Position numbers and translations under genes: made by a program
In this document: positions 1-11,399 of the stretch, piece by piece
Position numbering within the stretch: the stretch's first letter is position 1
How the letters are laid out: every line of letters begins with the position of its first letter
Source of the DNA: Aralia elata
Taxonomy: Eukaryota > Streptophyta > Magnoliopsida > Apiales > Araliaceae
Length of the DNA stretch: 64,000 nucleotides
Reading direction: 5' to 3'
NCBI GenBank assembly: GCA_034770075.1
Contig: CM068384.1
Span: 93,398,720 to 93,462,719 of the forward strand
Notes under the pieces: model-generated
Databases searched by the model: none
The model's input: only the letters and a program-made list of their open reading frames with translations
Told to the model about the DNA's origin: nothing

Positions 1-1605
1 ACAAACTAAAATTGTTCCTAATCGTTGGATTACTAAAAAGGGGAATTAGTGAATCCGGATAGATTAGTACATACGTTGCTTGCTCTTATGAAGAGGATGA
101 TTGATCTCATAATCATTTGTGTGGAGACACTAAAGCAAATATGTAGGTGCTTATTAGAGAATAAGTTCACTGAACGTGGCTCGCTAAGGAATACCTAATG
201 GAGTTTTACTCGTCTGTCAATAGGAATTCCTCTAGTGATAGTAGTACAAGTGATCCTTGGACTTGAGATCATCATAGTATCTTGTGTATGATGAGTTATA
301 CTTTGACATGTCCCTTAAAACCTTTAGGGTATATCAAAGGGTATGATTGGGTATAATAAGTTATACATGGAGATAGGTGAATGATCAATAAAGAATCTAC
401 CACTTCTAGTAAAAGGAGAGAATGTCCTATGTGATTCGATAAATGACGACTCAAAAGTCTTTGGCCAAAGCAGAATGAAATTAGAAAGGAGTTTCTAATT
501 TGCATTAATTAGAGTTGTGCATTTGAGAATCGAAATACATATAATTAAATAAAATAAGACTTGACAGTAATTCCATGTCTTATATTTAATTGGGACATTG
601 TGTGGTAGAAGGATTGAATTGTACGGTAACTATGCACTGAAAGGTTCTTTTATGATTAATGTTGAAATCTATATTATCTGGAAAGTCGTTGATCGCTAAG
701 GGGGCTAACCCTTATTGTAGAATAAATATTATTTATTTAAATGAATTAAATAGTTTAATTTATTTATTTAAATAAGATTAGAATTGTTCTAATTGATTTA
801 TTCACAACCGGTTTAATATGGAGAACCTAAAGGGTCACACCGCAAAAGGAAAATATTTATTTAAGAAGTAAATGGCATAATTGTAATAATAAGTACTTAA
901 GTGTATTTAATTTAGTCTATGGAGATAGAATAAATTAAATAGCTTAATATTTATTATTTAATATTTTAGAAATATTAAATATAAATTAATAAGAGGAGTC
1001 TTATTATTATTATTACTATTACTATTATTTAATTCCTAATAGGGATTGAGAATTAATTAATAGAAGTACTCTCACATGAATTCCTAATTGGATTAGGAGT
1101 TTAATTTAATTAAAGGAGTTTAATTAGAATAGAAACCCTACTCCTAAATAGTTTAGGGAAGGGTTTTCCTACATCTATAAATAAGAGAAGTCTTATCATA
1201 GATTAGAGTTACACACTCTTGCATAAGAATTGTAGAGAGTACTTACAATTTCTATAGAGATAGAAACTAGGGTTTTGCCAACACCCATCTTCTTGAACAT
1301 GTATTATTCCTTGGTGGATCACCTCTAGAGGCCAAACCCTTGGGTGGCTAACGTTGATCAAAGGAAGGAATTTAATCGGTGAAATTCAAGGAGAACGCGA
1401 AGGAATTGGAGGTGAACTTGTACCTGAGGAAGCTAGAATTCTACAAGGGTATAATTCTTATTCTCCATCTCTTTCGTTTAATTAATAATTGTGCATAAAG
1501 AAAGATAATGGTGATGGTTTGTATAAAATTTTAAAATCTGATTTTATCGCGCTTCCGCTTTATTAATGTAATTTGATTGCATGTTCGCGTTATACAAACC
1601 TAACA
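1..1605 (+). repeat. Partial Copia LTR (insertion 1, plus strand), 5' end outside window
   Basis: This is the inverted counterpart of the LTRs at 2116-3936 and 9589-11394. Its right end reads ...CCTAACA, the same terminus as theirs in reverse complement, and it stops exactly where E1 integrase sequence resumes at 1606. About 218 bp of its 5' end lie before the window. Because Gypsy coding sequence follows rather than a primer-binding site, it is a 3' LTR or a solo LTR. The TSD partner (CAATC follows at 1606-1610) is not visible. It differs from the other two LTRs at scattered positions, so it is a separate insertion event of the same family. Small ORFs inside it are not conserved as proteins. 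Confidence 0.9.
1176..1183 (+). promoter_or_regulatory. Candidate TATA box of Copia LTR
   Basis: TATAAATA lies in the 3' third of the LTR, and the same octamer is present in reverse complement in both LTRs of the second Copia element (2539-2546 and 9997-10004). Its conservation in three LTR copies and its position fit the U3 promoter of a plant LTR retrotransposon. The transcription start is not determined. Confidence 0.55.
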
Positions 1606-2115
1606 CAATCTTGCATGAGGCACATAATTCACCATATTCTGTTCACCCAGGAAACACAAAAATGTATAGGGATCTTCGTCAGCACTTTTGGTGGCTAAAT
1701 TTGAAGCGTGATGTGGCAGAGTGCGTCAGTAAATGTCTCACCTGTCAACGAGTCAAAGCAGAACATCAGAGACCGAGTGGACTACTTCAACCACTTAAGA
1801 TACCAGAATGGAAATGGGAGCATATTACGATGGATTTCGTAGTGGGACTTCCAAGCACATAGAAGGGCTATGATGCAATTTGGGTTATTGTGGACCGATT
1901 GACAAAGTCAGCCCACTTTCTACCGATAAGGATACGATTCAATTTAAATCAGTTAGCAAGTTTGTATATAAAGGAAGTTGTTTCAAGATATGGAGTGCCG
2001 GTGTCAATCGTTCCTGATAGAGATCCGCGTTTCACGTCAAATTTTTGGAAGAGCTTGCAGGAAAGAATGGGAACACAACTGAGGCTAAGTACTGCTTATC
2101 ATCCTTAAACTGACG
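1606..2115 (+). pseudogene. E1 Tekay-type chromovirus integrase, N-terminal part
   Basis: This is the plus-strand pol fragment of Gypsy element E1. The frame begins at the Copia junction and shows the integrase zinc-binding region (HEAH ... CLTC), then the start of the DDE core, with Asp in MDFVVGL and Asp in PDRDPRF. Two in-frame nonsense codons are visible: TAG at 1860-1862 and TAA at 2106-2108. Both sit where the homologous E2 integrase has a CAG or CAA glutamine codon. The reading frame is cut after STAYHP by the minus-strand Copia insertion and resumes at 11395 with TDGQSERT, which carries the catalytic Glu. It is the closest relative in the window of the integrase at 49400-50190. Confidence 0.92.
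2111..2115. repeat. Target-site duplication TGACG (left) of Copia element
   Basis: TGACG immediately precedes the left LTR (TGTTAGG...) and is repeated at 11395-11399 immediately after the right LTR (...CTTTCA). Removing one copy and the element makes the E1 integrase frame continuous, which fixes both boundaries. Confidence 0.95.
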
Positions 2116-3936
2116 TGTTAGGATTGTATATAGCACGAACATGCAATCAAATTACATAAATAGTGCGGAAGCGCGATAAAATCGGATTTTAAAATTTTAT
2201 ACAAACCATCACCAAGATCAATCCTTGTGCTCAACTAACGATATAAACAAAAGAGAAAGAGAATAAGAATTATACCCTCATAGAACAAAGCTTCCTCGGG
2301 TACAAGTTCAACTCCTAGTCCTTCGTGTTCTCCTCGAATGCTGCAGTGTGATTCCTTTCTTTGATCAACGTTAGCCACCCAAGTGTTTGGCCTCTAGAGG
2401 TGATCTACCAAGGAAGAACAAGTATTCAAGAAGTCGGGTATTTGGCAAAACCCTAGTTTCTATCTCTATAGAAATTGTAAGTACTCTCCACAATCTAATG
2501 CAAGAATGTGTAACCCCAATCTATGATAAGACTCCTCTTATTTATAGATGTAGGAATAACCCTTCCCTAAACTATTTAGGATTAGGGTTTGTATTATAAT
2601 TAAACTCCTTTAATTAATAATGCTCCTAATCCAATTACGAATTCATGGGAGAGTACTTCTATTAATTAATTCTCAATCCCTATTAGGAATTAAATAATAG
2701 TAAAAGTAATAATAATAATAAGACTCCTCTTATTAATTTATATTTAATATTTCCAAAATATTAAATAATAAAAATTAAGCTATTTAATTTATTCTATCTC
2801 CATAGAGTAAATTAAATACACTTAACTTATTATTACAATTATGCCATTTACTTCTTAAATAAATATTTTCCTTTTACGGTGTGACCCTTTAGGTTCTCCA
2901 TATTAAACCGGTTGTGAATAAATCAATTAGAACAATTCTAATCTTATTTAAATAAATAAATTAAACTATTTAATTCATTTAAATAAATAATATTTATTCT
3001 ACAATAAGGGTAAGCCCCCTTAGCGATCAACGACTTTCCAGATAATATAGATTTCAACATTAATCACAAAAGAATCTTTGAGTAAATAGTTACCGTACAA
3101 TTCAATCCTTCTACCATACAATGTCCCAATTAAATATAAGACATGGATTTACTGTCAAGTCTTATTTTATTTAATTATATGTATTTCGATTTCCAAATGC
3201 ACAACTCTAATTAATGCAAATTAGAAACTCCTTTCTAATTTCATTCTGCCTTGGCCAAGGACTACTGAGTTATCATTTATCGAATCACATAGGACATTCA
3301 CATCTTTTACTAGACGAGGTAGATTCTTTGTTGATCATTCACCTATCTCCATGTACAACTAATTATACCCAATCATACCCTTTGATATACCCACAAGGTC
3401 TTAAAGGACATGTCAAAGTATAACTCATCATACACAAGATACTATGATGATCTCAAGTCCAAGGATCACTTGTACTACTATCACTAGAGGAATTCCTATT
3501 GACAGGCGAGTAAAACTCCATTAGGTATTCCTTAGCGAGCCACGTTCAGTGAACTTATTCTCCAATAAGCACCTGCATACTTGCTTTAGTGTCTCCACAC
3601 AAATGATTATGAGATCAATCATCCTCTTCCTAAGAGCAAGCAACGTATGTACTAATCTATCCGGATTTACTAATCCCCAATCTAGTAATCCAACGATTAG
3701 GAACAATTTTAGTCTATGAGCTATCTTGAATTTAGATCTCATTAGCATGATCACCATCATGATTCTAAAAGCATTGCTCAAAACTATGGGTTTATCACAT
3801 TTAATATAACAGCATCATGTAGATAATATAAAATGCCTTTTGAGAAAATCAATTCCTTTATTAATAAATGAATAAGATTACAAAGTATATGCTACATCAT
3901 ATCAAATATGATTGGCTTGTGTGCATACTAATTTCA
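2116..3936 (-). repeat. Copia 3' LTR
   Basis: On the element strand this repeat begins TGAAATTAG and ends CCTAACA, with canonical TG...CA termini. It nearly matches 9589-11394. One visible difference is a block of about 15 bp near 2380 (around the words AGTGTTTGG) that is missing from the other LTR. A reversed TATAAATA lies at 2539-2546. It is followed at 3937 by the reverse complement of the polypurine tract. Confidence 0.95.
2539..2546 (-). promoter_or_regulatory. Candidate TATA box, Copia 3' LTR
   Basis: The reverse complement reads TATAAATA, identical to the octamer in the other two LTR copies (1176-1183 and 9997-10004). Confidence 0.5.
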
Positions 3937-3950
3937 ATCTCCCACTTGCA
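3937..3950 (-). other. Copia polypurine tract
   Basis: On the minus strand AAGTGGGAGAT directly abuts the 3' LTR start (TGAAATTAG). A purine-rich run in this position primes plus-strand DNA synthesis in LTR retrotransposons. Confidence 0.85.
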
Positions 3951-3968
3951 CTAAAGCCAATCGCCAAG

Positions 3969-5869
3969 TTATCTAATACCCATCTTCTCTAAGTGACGAT
4001 CAAACTGCTGTTGAGTTAAACCTTTAGTAAATGGATCTGCAATGTTGTATTGAGAGTCCACACGCTCTAGGGTGACATCTCCTCTTTCAATGATCTCTCT
4101 AATCAAATAAACCGCCGCAACACGTGTTTGGATTTATGATGAGACCTGGGTTCCTTAGCCTGCGCAACAGCTCCATTGTTGTCATAGAATAAAGGTACTG
4201 CTCCTCTAATGCTATGAACCACTCCAAGTTCAGTTATGAACTTCTTCATCCAAACAGCTTCCTTTGCAGCTTCACTTGCAGCTATGTACTCTGCCTCTGT
4301 CACTGAATCAGCAACTGTTTGCTGCTTGGAACTTTTCCAACTCACTACGCCACCGTTTAAGGTAAACACGTACCTTGAAACGGATTTACTGTCATCTTCG
4401 TCCGTTTGAAAAATTGAGTCTGTATAGCCTTCTAGTCTTAATTTAGAGCCACCGTAGACAAGAAATACATCCTTAGTTCTTCTCAAATACTTTAGGATGT
4501 TTTTCACTGCCTTCCAGTGCTCTTCTCCTGGATTCGACTGATATCTGCTTGTTACACTAAGTGCATGAGTGACATCTGGTCTAGTACATATCATACCATA
4601 CATGATAGATCCTATTGCGGAATCATAAGGAATCTTACTCATCCGGTCTCTCTCCTCAGGTGTCTTTGGGGCCTGTTTCTTGGAGAGATGTATTCCATGG
4701 CTCATAGGCATGAGACCTCTTTTGGAATCTTCCATGCTAAACTTCTTTAGCATCGAATCAATGTACTTTCCTTGGGTCAAGCCTAGCATTCTTTTAGATA
4801 TATCTCTATAGATCTTTATCCCCAAAATATAGGATGCCTCACCCAAGTCCTTCATGGAGAAGTGTTTAGATAACCAAATTTTGATCGACTGTAGCATAGG
4901 AACATCATTCCCAATCAGTAATATGTCATCAACATATAATACAAGGAATGAAACAGCGCTCCCACTAACCTTCTTGTACACACAAGGTTCATCCTCATTT
5001 TTGATAAAATCAAACCTTTTGATTATCTCATCAAAACGGATGTTCCATCTTCGAGAAGCTTGCTTCAACCCATAAATGGATCGTTGTAGCTTACAGACTT
5101 GGTTTGTTCCAACCGTTGAAACAAAACCCTCTGGCTGTATCATATATACATTCTCCTCAAGCTCTCCATTGAGGAAGGCCGTTTTCACGTCCATTTGGCA
5201 GATCTCGTAGTCATAATAAACTGCAATCGCAAGCAAAATCCGAATGGACTTGAGCATAGCTACTGGTGAGAAGGTTTCATCATAGTCATATCCTTGTCTT
5301 TGTTTGAAACCTTTTGCAACCAGTCGGGCCTTATAGGTCTCTACCTTGCCGTCCACTCCAGTCTTTATCTTAAAGACCCATTTACACCCAATAGGCTTAA
5401 TGCCCTCAGGTAGTGAAACCAAAGTCCATACTTGGTTTTCATACATGGAGTCCATCTTGGATTTCATGGCTTCTAGCCATTTCTTTGAGTCTTCACTACT
5501 CATAGCCTCTTCGTAAGTCAATGGATCATCATCTTCTATGATGTGTACCTCATCATCATCCTCTATGATGAATCCATACCTCTCAGGTATCTTCAGTACT
5601 CTTCCAGATTTACGAATAGGTAGTGGTACAGTAGGTTCTTCTACTTGGTCAGGTACCTGACTTTGATCCGTAGTATTTTGTGGTTCTTGAACTTCTTCAA
5701 GATATATCTTACTCCCACTGACCCCTTCAAGGATAAACTCCTTTTCCAAGAAGGCAGCATGTTTCGCAACAAACACCTTTTGATCAGTACGATGATAGAA
5801 ATAATACCCTGATGTTTCTTTAGGATATCCCACAAATCTACACTTGTCGGATCTAGTCTTCAACTTATA
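3969..5869 (-). pseudogene. Copia reverse transcriptase and RNase H
   Basis: This is the C-terminal half of Copia pol. It opens with the integrase/RT linker, rich in Asp and Glu. The RVT_2-type reverse transcriptase follows, with landmarks IGCKWVFKIK, KARLVAKGF, TAFLNGELEENVYM, IYGLKQASR and the catalytic LYVDD. RNase H comes next (EGYTDS..., SVTEAEYIAASEA, then DNNGAVAQAKEPRSHHKSKH). The main frame ends at 4103 after HVLRRF. Downstream, a shifted frame still reads LIREIIERGDVTLERV and later DPFTKGL, ending at TAA 3969-3971, so a one-base loss near 4107 truncates the protein. A stop at 5870 separates it from integrase in the same frame. Products would copy the RNA genome and degrade the RNA strand in virus-like particles. 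Confidence 0.95.
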
Positions 5870-6945
5870 TTACTCAAACCTTTTGACATAAGCTGGACAA
5901 CCCCAAGTCTTAACATGCTTAAGATTTGGTTTCCTCCCTGTCCATATCTCATATGGGGTCTTTGGGATGGATTTGGTAGGTACCTTGTTAAGTAGGTATG
6001 CAGCCGATTCTAGGGCATAACCCCAGAAAGATACTGAGAGGTTGGTAAAACTCATCATGGAACGAACCATGTCCAACAATGTTCGATTTCTCCTTTCAGA
6101 TACACCATTCAACTGTGGCGTCCCTGGTGGAGTCCATTGTGAGATTATACCATTTTCTTTGAGACAATTGAGAAACTCATTGGTTAAGTATTCCCCTCCT
6201 CGATCCGATCGAAGAATCTTAATACTCTTACCAGTTTGCTTCTCTACTTCACTTCTGAATTCTTTGAACTTTTCAAACGATTCAGATTTGTATTTCATTA
6301 AATACACATATCCAAATCTAGAATGATCATCAGTGAAAGTAATAAAATAAGAATACAGTCCTTGTGCATTCGTTGTCATAGGTCCACATACGTCTGTGTG
6401 TACCAATGCTAACAACTCTGTAATTCTTTCTCCTTTTCCAGTAAAAGGAGATTTAGTCATTTTACCCATGAGACAAGATTCACAAGTTAGATATGATTCG
6501 TAATCAGATAGCTCTAAAAGCCCATCTTTATGCAACTTGGATAATCTTGTTTCATTGATATGACCAAGTCTACAGTGCCACATAAAGGTATAATTAACAT
6601 CATCTCTTTTTCTTTTCTTAGTTTGTTCAATTTGAAGTATATTTTCATGCAAGTCAAGTATGTATAGTCCATTCAGTAAGTTCCCAACACCATATAAAAC
6701 ATTTTTATTATAAATAGAACAACTGTTGTTCTTTATTATAATATCAAAACCATCCATATCCAATACAGAAATTGAAATAATGTTTCTAATGAGTGTGGAA
6801 CATAATAACAATTATTTAAACTAATGAACTTGCCCGAAGGCAGTGCTAAACGATAAGTCCCTACAACTAATGCAGCAACCTTTGCTCCATTTCCCACTCG
6901 TAGGATGACTTCATCCTTGTCCAGCTTTCTACTTCTGCTTAGTCC
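5870..6945 (-). pseudogene. Copia integrase with protease C-terminal end
   Basis: From 6945 downward the frame continues protease-like sequence (VGNGAKVAALVVGTY, then CYYVP). A frameshift near 6800 separates it from the integrase frame 6811-5870. Integrase shows the GAG-pre-integrase zinc region (WHCRLGH ... CESCLMGK) and the DDE core, with Asp in HTDVCGPM, Asp in FTDDHSRFGY and Glu in NGVSERRNRTLLDM. It ends with the GCPAYVKRF motif, where a TAA at 5870-5872 interrupts the same frame that carries RT. Its role is insertion of element cDNA into host DNA. The single stop and single frameshift make it inactive as read. Confidence 0.93.
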
Positions 6946-7920
6946 CTACATATTATTACATATGTGAGAACTACAGCCAGTATCCAATACCCAAGTATAA
7001 TTTTGACTTTCAAAAAAATTAATTTCAATCATGAACAAACCTAGATCGGAAGACGAAGCTTCTCCAAGCCTCTTTTGGTCCGCAAGATACTCCTTGCAGT
7101 TCCTCTTCCAGTGTCCCGGCTTATTGCAATGGTAGCAAATTCCTTTGCTATCTGGATCAGGTTTCTTTTTATCCTTCCTCTTCGCCTTGCCCTTAGCCTT
7201 CTTGTTTTTCTTCTTTTCAGAAGATACCTTGGGCCTCTTCCTTTTCTTGGAAGAATCATCCACTAGTAAGACTTGGTTCTTGTTGGATGAAAAGTGACCT
7301 TCAGCAGTTTTCAGCATGTTAAGTAACTCAGGCAAGCTGACGTCCAACTTATTCATGTGAAAATTCACAACAAATTGTGAGAAGGTGTCCGGGAGTGACT
7401 GCAAGATCAAATCTTGGCTTAACTCCCCATCCATCACGAACCCAATTTGTCCAAGTTGTTCAATCATATTGATCATCTTAAGGACATGAGTCTCAACAGC
7501 AGTGTCCTCAGTCATACGAGATCGGAAGAGCTCCTTAGATATCTGATATCTAGCAGTCCTACTTTGCTCACCATACAACTCTTTGAGATGCAACAATATA
7601 GTAGGAGCATCCATAGTTTCATGCTGACGTTGAAGCTCGTTACTCATGGATGCGAGCATGATGAATTGAGCCAAGATTGCATCATCTTGCCACTTTCTAA
7701 AAGTAGCAATCTCTTCCTCAGAGGCTATTTCTGCAACATTTGCAGGGACTGGCGAATTTAGGACATAAGAAATCTTTTTAGCAGTGAGAACAATTCTCAG
7801 ATTCCTTAACCAGTCCGTGTAATTCGGTCCGGTCAATTTGTTAGCATCAAGTATGCTACGCAGTGATAGTGAGTTTAACATTTTTAAATTCTGCATGTGA
7901 AATAGACAACATTTTAGCAT
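6946..7920 (-). pseudogene. Copia gag with start of protease
   Basis: This is a 324-residue frame. The N-terminal part is the capsid-like domain of Copia gag, with GPNYTDWLRNLRIVL, LYGEQSRTARYQISKELF and LILQSLPDTFSQFV. A strongly basic stretch (KKRKRPK ... KGKAKRKDKK) leads to one CCHC zinc knuckle, CYHCNKPGHWKRNC. The protease begins near the end with its catalytic LDTGCSSHIC. A stop at 6946 cuts it soon after the active site. The ATG at 7920 is used because the coding similarity starts within a few tens of residues of it; a second ATG about 15 codons downstream is equally possible. The protein would package genomic RNA. Confidence 0.93.
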
Positions 7921-8079
7921 TCATTCATTTAACTAATTACCAAAATAAATTAGGTCTTTATTTAAATTGGTATCTCCCATTATTTTCATCAAAGTATATT
8001 ACCCTCAATATATAGTTCGACAAATCTAATTAAAGTTTTGCTAGTGAGATTAAGGACCCCATTTCAAATGTATATAGCC

Positions 8080-8368
8080 TTGTGGTGACACAACAAACGA
8101 TATATAAATAAATAGGTAGACAACTATTGTCAATTACATCACTATGTAACTCCTTTTATTTTGCCTCTTAGATTATTTTTGATCAAGTGGTGACACATCC
8201 GAATCAAAATTATCCAAGTTAAGTCCAACCTAGCACTTCCATATATTCGAAAGAAAAACACTGTCCTTGTGGTGACACAACAAAACAACATCGTTCAGTC
8301 TATTTATAAGCATCAAATGTGATAAAGCAACATCTTAAATATTTAATACTTGCCTTGTGGTGACACAA
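8080..8368 (-). repeat. Repeated hairpin motif in Copia leader
   Basis: The 14-mer TTGTGGTGACACAA occurs at 8080-8093, 8267-8280 and 8355-8368, with a degraded copy (AGTGGTGACACAT) near 8186. Each can fold as TTGTG/CACAA with a four-base loop. On the element strand the motif reads TTGTGTCACCACAA followed by GG in each perfect copy. The last copy is also flanked by a longer inverted repeat (GATAAAGCAA at about 8321 against TTGCTTTACC at about 8398). Confidence 0.8.
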
Positions 8369-8516
8369 CAAACTCATATTAAACATTTAATACTCTATTG
8401 CTTTACCATGCTAGAAGGCGACGTTCGATATTCCAAATATCTTTGAACGCTTAGGACTTAATATAATTACTTTGAGGGGTTTATTATTATTAGTCTCATC
8501 TTGTTTAGCGCGCATG

Positions 8517-8518
<2 letters not shown>

Positions 8519-8556
<38 letters not shown>
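8519..8556. repeat. TA dinucleotide microsatellite
   Basis: An uninterrupted AT/TA run of nearly 40 bases lies in the Copia leader. It is a simple repeat with no other signal. Confidence 0.95.
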
Positions 8557-8561
<5 letters not shown>

Positions 8562-9345
8562 CGCGACATATTATTTTACATGCGAAGCATGTTTGATAAT
8601 ATATAATATATATATAGTAAGCATGCACATATAGAATACTATATTCTACCCGGATTGATTATGGACTTTTATTCTAGTTTGGTTCACTAGATCCACCAAA
8701 TGAACCAAAAGGTCAAACCTAGGGTGCAAGAATAAAATTTAAATATAACTATTACATTTAAACTCAGGCTCCAATACAAACGGGTCTTCAAGCGCTCCTT
8801 GCTCATTTGTCTCCAATTCTTCAAAAAATTAATTCTAACTATTCCTATTACATAAACTATTTACTATAAATAGAAACCTTGATCAGCAGTCAAGGGGAAG
8901 TACATAGGAGGGAGACAGATTTTACATTAGGAAAAATTAGAGAAGACGAGGTACGCAGACCTCATTTATAAAAACCCATACATTCAAGCATCCACTAAAA
9001 TAAATTCAATCGCACATTGGTCAATAGTCCATAATCAATCCCTATTTATTATCATACATATCTCTATATGTATCAATAAATAACATTCATCTCATGAATA
9101 ATAAATCCATTCCATATATGCATTGATATCAATTAATGGGCAAAAGTTTTGCTAATATTTAGTTTTTGAAACAAAATAAACTCTTTTATTTTAATAAAAA
9201 ACCAAATCCAAATTAAACTCCTTTAATTTTAGCAATCTGAAATCCCATTTCAGATAAAATAAACATCTTTATTTTAAACTTATATCAATTAAATAAACCA
9301 TTTATTTCAATTGAAGGAAAAAAAAAATTTCGGATTCTGCTAGCC

Positions 9346-9469
9346 GGCGCAACTGCGCCCAGAATGAACTGGACAACGGCGCAGCTGCGCTGCTCCCCAG
9401 AAAAAAAAACGATTCTGAGTTTCGGCGCAGCTGCGCTCCAGAATGAACTGGAGGCGGCACAGCTGCGCC
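9346..9469. repeat. Four GC-rich 14-bp palindromes, Copia leader
   Basis: GGCGCAACTGCGCC starts at 9346, GGCGCAGCTGCGCT at 9378, GGCGCAGCTGCGCT at 9424 and GGCACAGCTGCGCC at 9456. Spacings are 32, 46 and 32, so this is two pairs. Both within-pair spacers share CAGAATGAACTGGA. The block is far more GC-rich than the flanking leader. Equivalent pairs occur in the Athila LTRs, Athila internal spacer, Athila gag and E3 LTR. Confidence 0.9.
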
Positions 9470-9574
9470 GTGTCGCTGATTCAAATTTTTTTTTTTATTC
9501 TGCCCAAAAATTTCGATCCAATCGCATATCAAGCATACATGGAATTATCAAAATCGATAATTAGCACAAGATTA

Positions 9575-9587
9575 GGCTCTGATACCA
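9575..9587 (-). other. Copia primer-binding site
   Basis: On the minus strand TGGTATCAGAGCC begins one base after the LTR end (...CATAACA). This is the standard plant PBS complementary to the 3' end of initiator tRNA-Met. Confidence 0.95.
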
Positions 9588-9588
9588 C

Positions 9589-11394
9589 TGTTATGTTTGT
9601 ATATAGCGCAAACATGCAATCAAATTACATAAATAGTGCGGAAGCGCGATAAAATCATATTTTAAAATTTTATACAAACCATCACCAAGATCAATCCTTG
9701 TGCTCAATTAACGATATAAACAAAAGAGAAAGAGAATAAGAATTATACCCTCGTAGAACAAAGCTTCCTCGGGTACAAGTTCAACTCCTAGTCCTTTGTG
9801 TTCTCCTCGAATGCTGCAGTGTGATTCCTTCCTTTGATCAACGTTAGGTCTCTAGAGGTGATCCACCAAGGAAGAACAAGTATTCAAGAAGTCGGGTATT
9901 TGGCAAAATCCTAGTTTCTATCTCTATAGAAATTGTAAGTACTCTCCACAATCTAATGCAAGAATGTGTAACCCCAATCTATGATAAGACCCCTCTTATT
10001 TATAGATGTAGGAATAACCCTTCCCTAAACTATTTAGGATTAGGGTTTGTATTATAATTAAACTCTTTTAATTAATAATGCACCTAATCCAATTAGGAAT
10101 CCATGGGAGAGTACTTCTATTAATTAATTCTCAGTCCCTATTAGGAATTAAATAATAGTAAAAGTAATAATAATAATAAGACTCCTCTTATTAATTTATA
10201 TTTAATATTTCCAAAATATTAAATAATAAAAATTAAGCTATTTAATTTATTCTATCACCATAGAGTAAATTAAATACACTTAACTTATTATTACAATTAT
10301 GCCATTTACTTCTTAAATAAATATTTTCCTTTTACGGTGTGACCCTTTAGGTTCTCCATATTAAACCGGTTGTGAATAAATCAATTAGAACAATTCTAAT
10401 CTTATTTAAATAAATAAATTAAACTATTTAATTCATTTAAATAAATAATATTTATTCTACAATAAGGGTAAGCCCCCTCAGCGATCAACGACTTTCCAGA
10501 TAATATAGATTTCAACATTAATCACAAAAGAATCTTTGAGTAAATAGTTACCGTACAATTCAATCCTTCTACCATACAATGTCCCAATTAAATATAAGAC
10601 ATGGATTTACTGTCAAGTCTTATTTTATTTAATTATATGTATTTCGATTTCCAAATGCACAACTCTAATTAATGCAAATTAGAAACTCCTTTCTAATTTC
10701 ATTCTGCCTTGGCCAAGGACTACTGAGTTATCATTTATCGAATCACATAGGACATTCACATCTTTTACTAGACGAGGTAGATTCTTTGTTGATCATTCAC
10801 CTATCTCCATGTACAACTAATTATACCCAATCATACCCTTTGATATACCCACAAGGTCTTAAAGGACATGTCAAAGTATAACTCATCATACACAAGATAC
10901 TATGATGATCTCAAGTCCAAGGATCACTTGTACTACTATCACTAGAGGAATTCCTATTGACAGGCGAGTAAAACTCCATTAGGTATTCCTTAGCGAGCCA
11001 CGTTCAGTGAACTTATTCTCCAATAAGCACCTGCATACTTGCTTTAGTGTCTCCACACAAATGATTATGAGATCAATCATCCTCTTCCTAAGAGCAAGCA
11101 ACGTATGTACTAATCTATCCGGATTTACTAATCCCCAATCTAGTAATCCAACGATTAGGAACAATTTTAGTCTATGAGCTATCTTGAATTTAGATCTCAT
11201 TAGCATGATCACCATCATGATTCTAAAAGCATTGCTCAAAACTATGGGTTTATCACATTTAATATAACAACACCATGTAGATAATATAAAATGCCTTTTG
11301 AGAAAATCAATTATTTTATTAATAAATGAATAAGATTACAAAGTATATGCTACATCATATCAAATATGATTGGCTTGTGTGCATACTACTTTCA
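9589..11394 (-). repeat. Copia 5' LTR
   Basis: This is the partner of 2116-3936 with the same termini; on the plus strand it runs TGTTATG ... CTTTCA. It carries reversed TATAAATA at 9997-10004. Compared with the other LTR it lacks about 15 bp near 9848 and has scattered substitutions. It is followed by the TSD copy at 11395-11399. Confidence 0.95.
9997..10004 (-). promoter_or_regulatory. Candidate TATA box, Copia 5' LTR
   Basis: The reverse complement of TATAAATA sits at the same place as in the other LTR copies. In this LTR it would drive the genomic transcript toward lower coordinates. Confidence 0.55.
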
Positions 11395-11399
11395 TGACG
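11395..11399. repeat. Target-site duplication TGACG (right) of Copia element
   Basis: Second copy of the 5-bp duplication, directly after ...CTTTCA of the right LTR. It is also codon sequence of E1 integrase. Confidence 0.95.

Larger units (their letters stand above)
7921..9574 (-). other. Copia 5' leader (untranslated)
   Basis: This is the 1.65-kb stretch between PBS and gag with no supported gene. Reading the minus strand it contains, in order, a cluster of four GC-rich 14-bp palindromes (9469-9346), AT-rich sequence, a TA dinucleotide run, and three perfect plus one degraded copy of a short hairpin motif (8368-8080). Long leaders in Copia elements normally hold packaging and dimerisation signals; which segment does so here is unknown. 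Confidence 0.8.
2116..11394 (-). mobile_element. Complete Ty1/Copia retrotransposon with about 1.8-kb LTRs
   Basis: This is a 9.28-kb element on the minus strand inserted in the integrase of E1. Landmarks in element order are: 5' LTR 9589-11394, PBS 9575-9587 matching initiator tRNA-Met, a leader of about 1.65 kb, gag-protease 7920-6946, integrase to 5870, RT-RNase H to 3969, PPT next to 3936, and 3' LTR 2116-3936. The order gag-PR-INT-RT-RH is diagnostic of Ty1/Copia. The long LTR and leader suggest the Angela/Tork group, but that lineage call is from memory and would need a tree. The LTR copies are very alike, so the insertion is fairly young, but gag-pol carries two stops and two frameshifts. 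Confidence 0.96.

Noticed and set aside
3214..3781. Small ORFs repeated identically at 3214/10672 and 3521/10979
   Set aside because: They are identical because they lie in the two LTRs of one element; no domain and no conservation in the third LTR copy.
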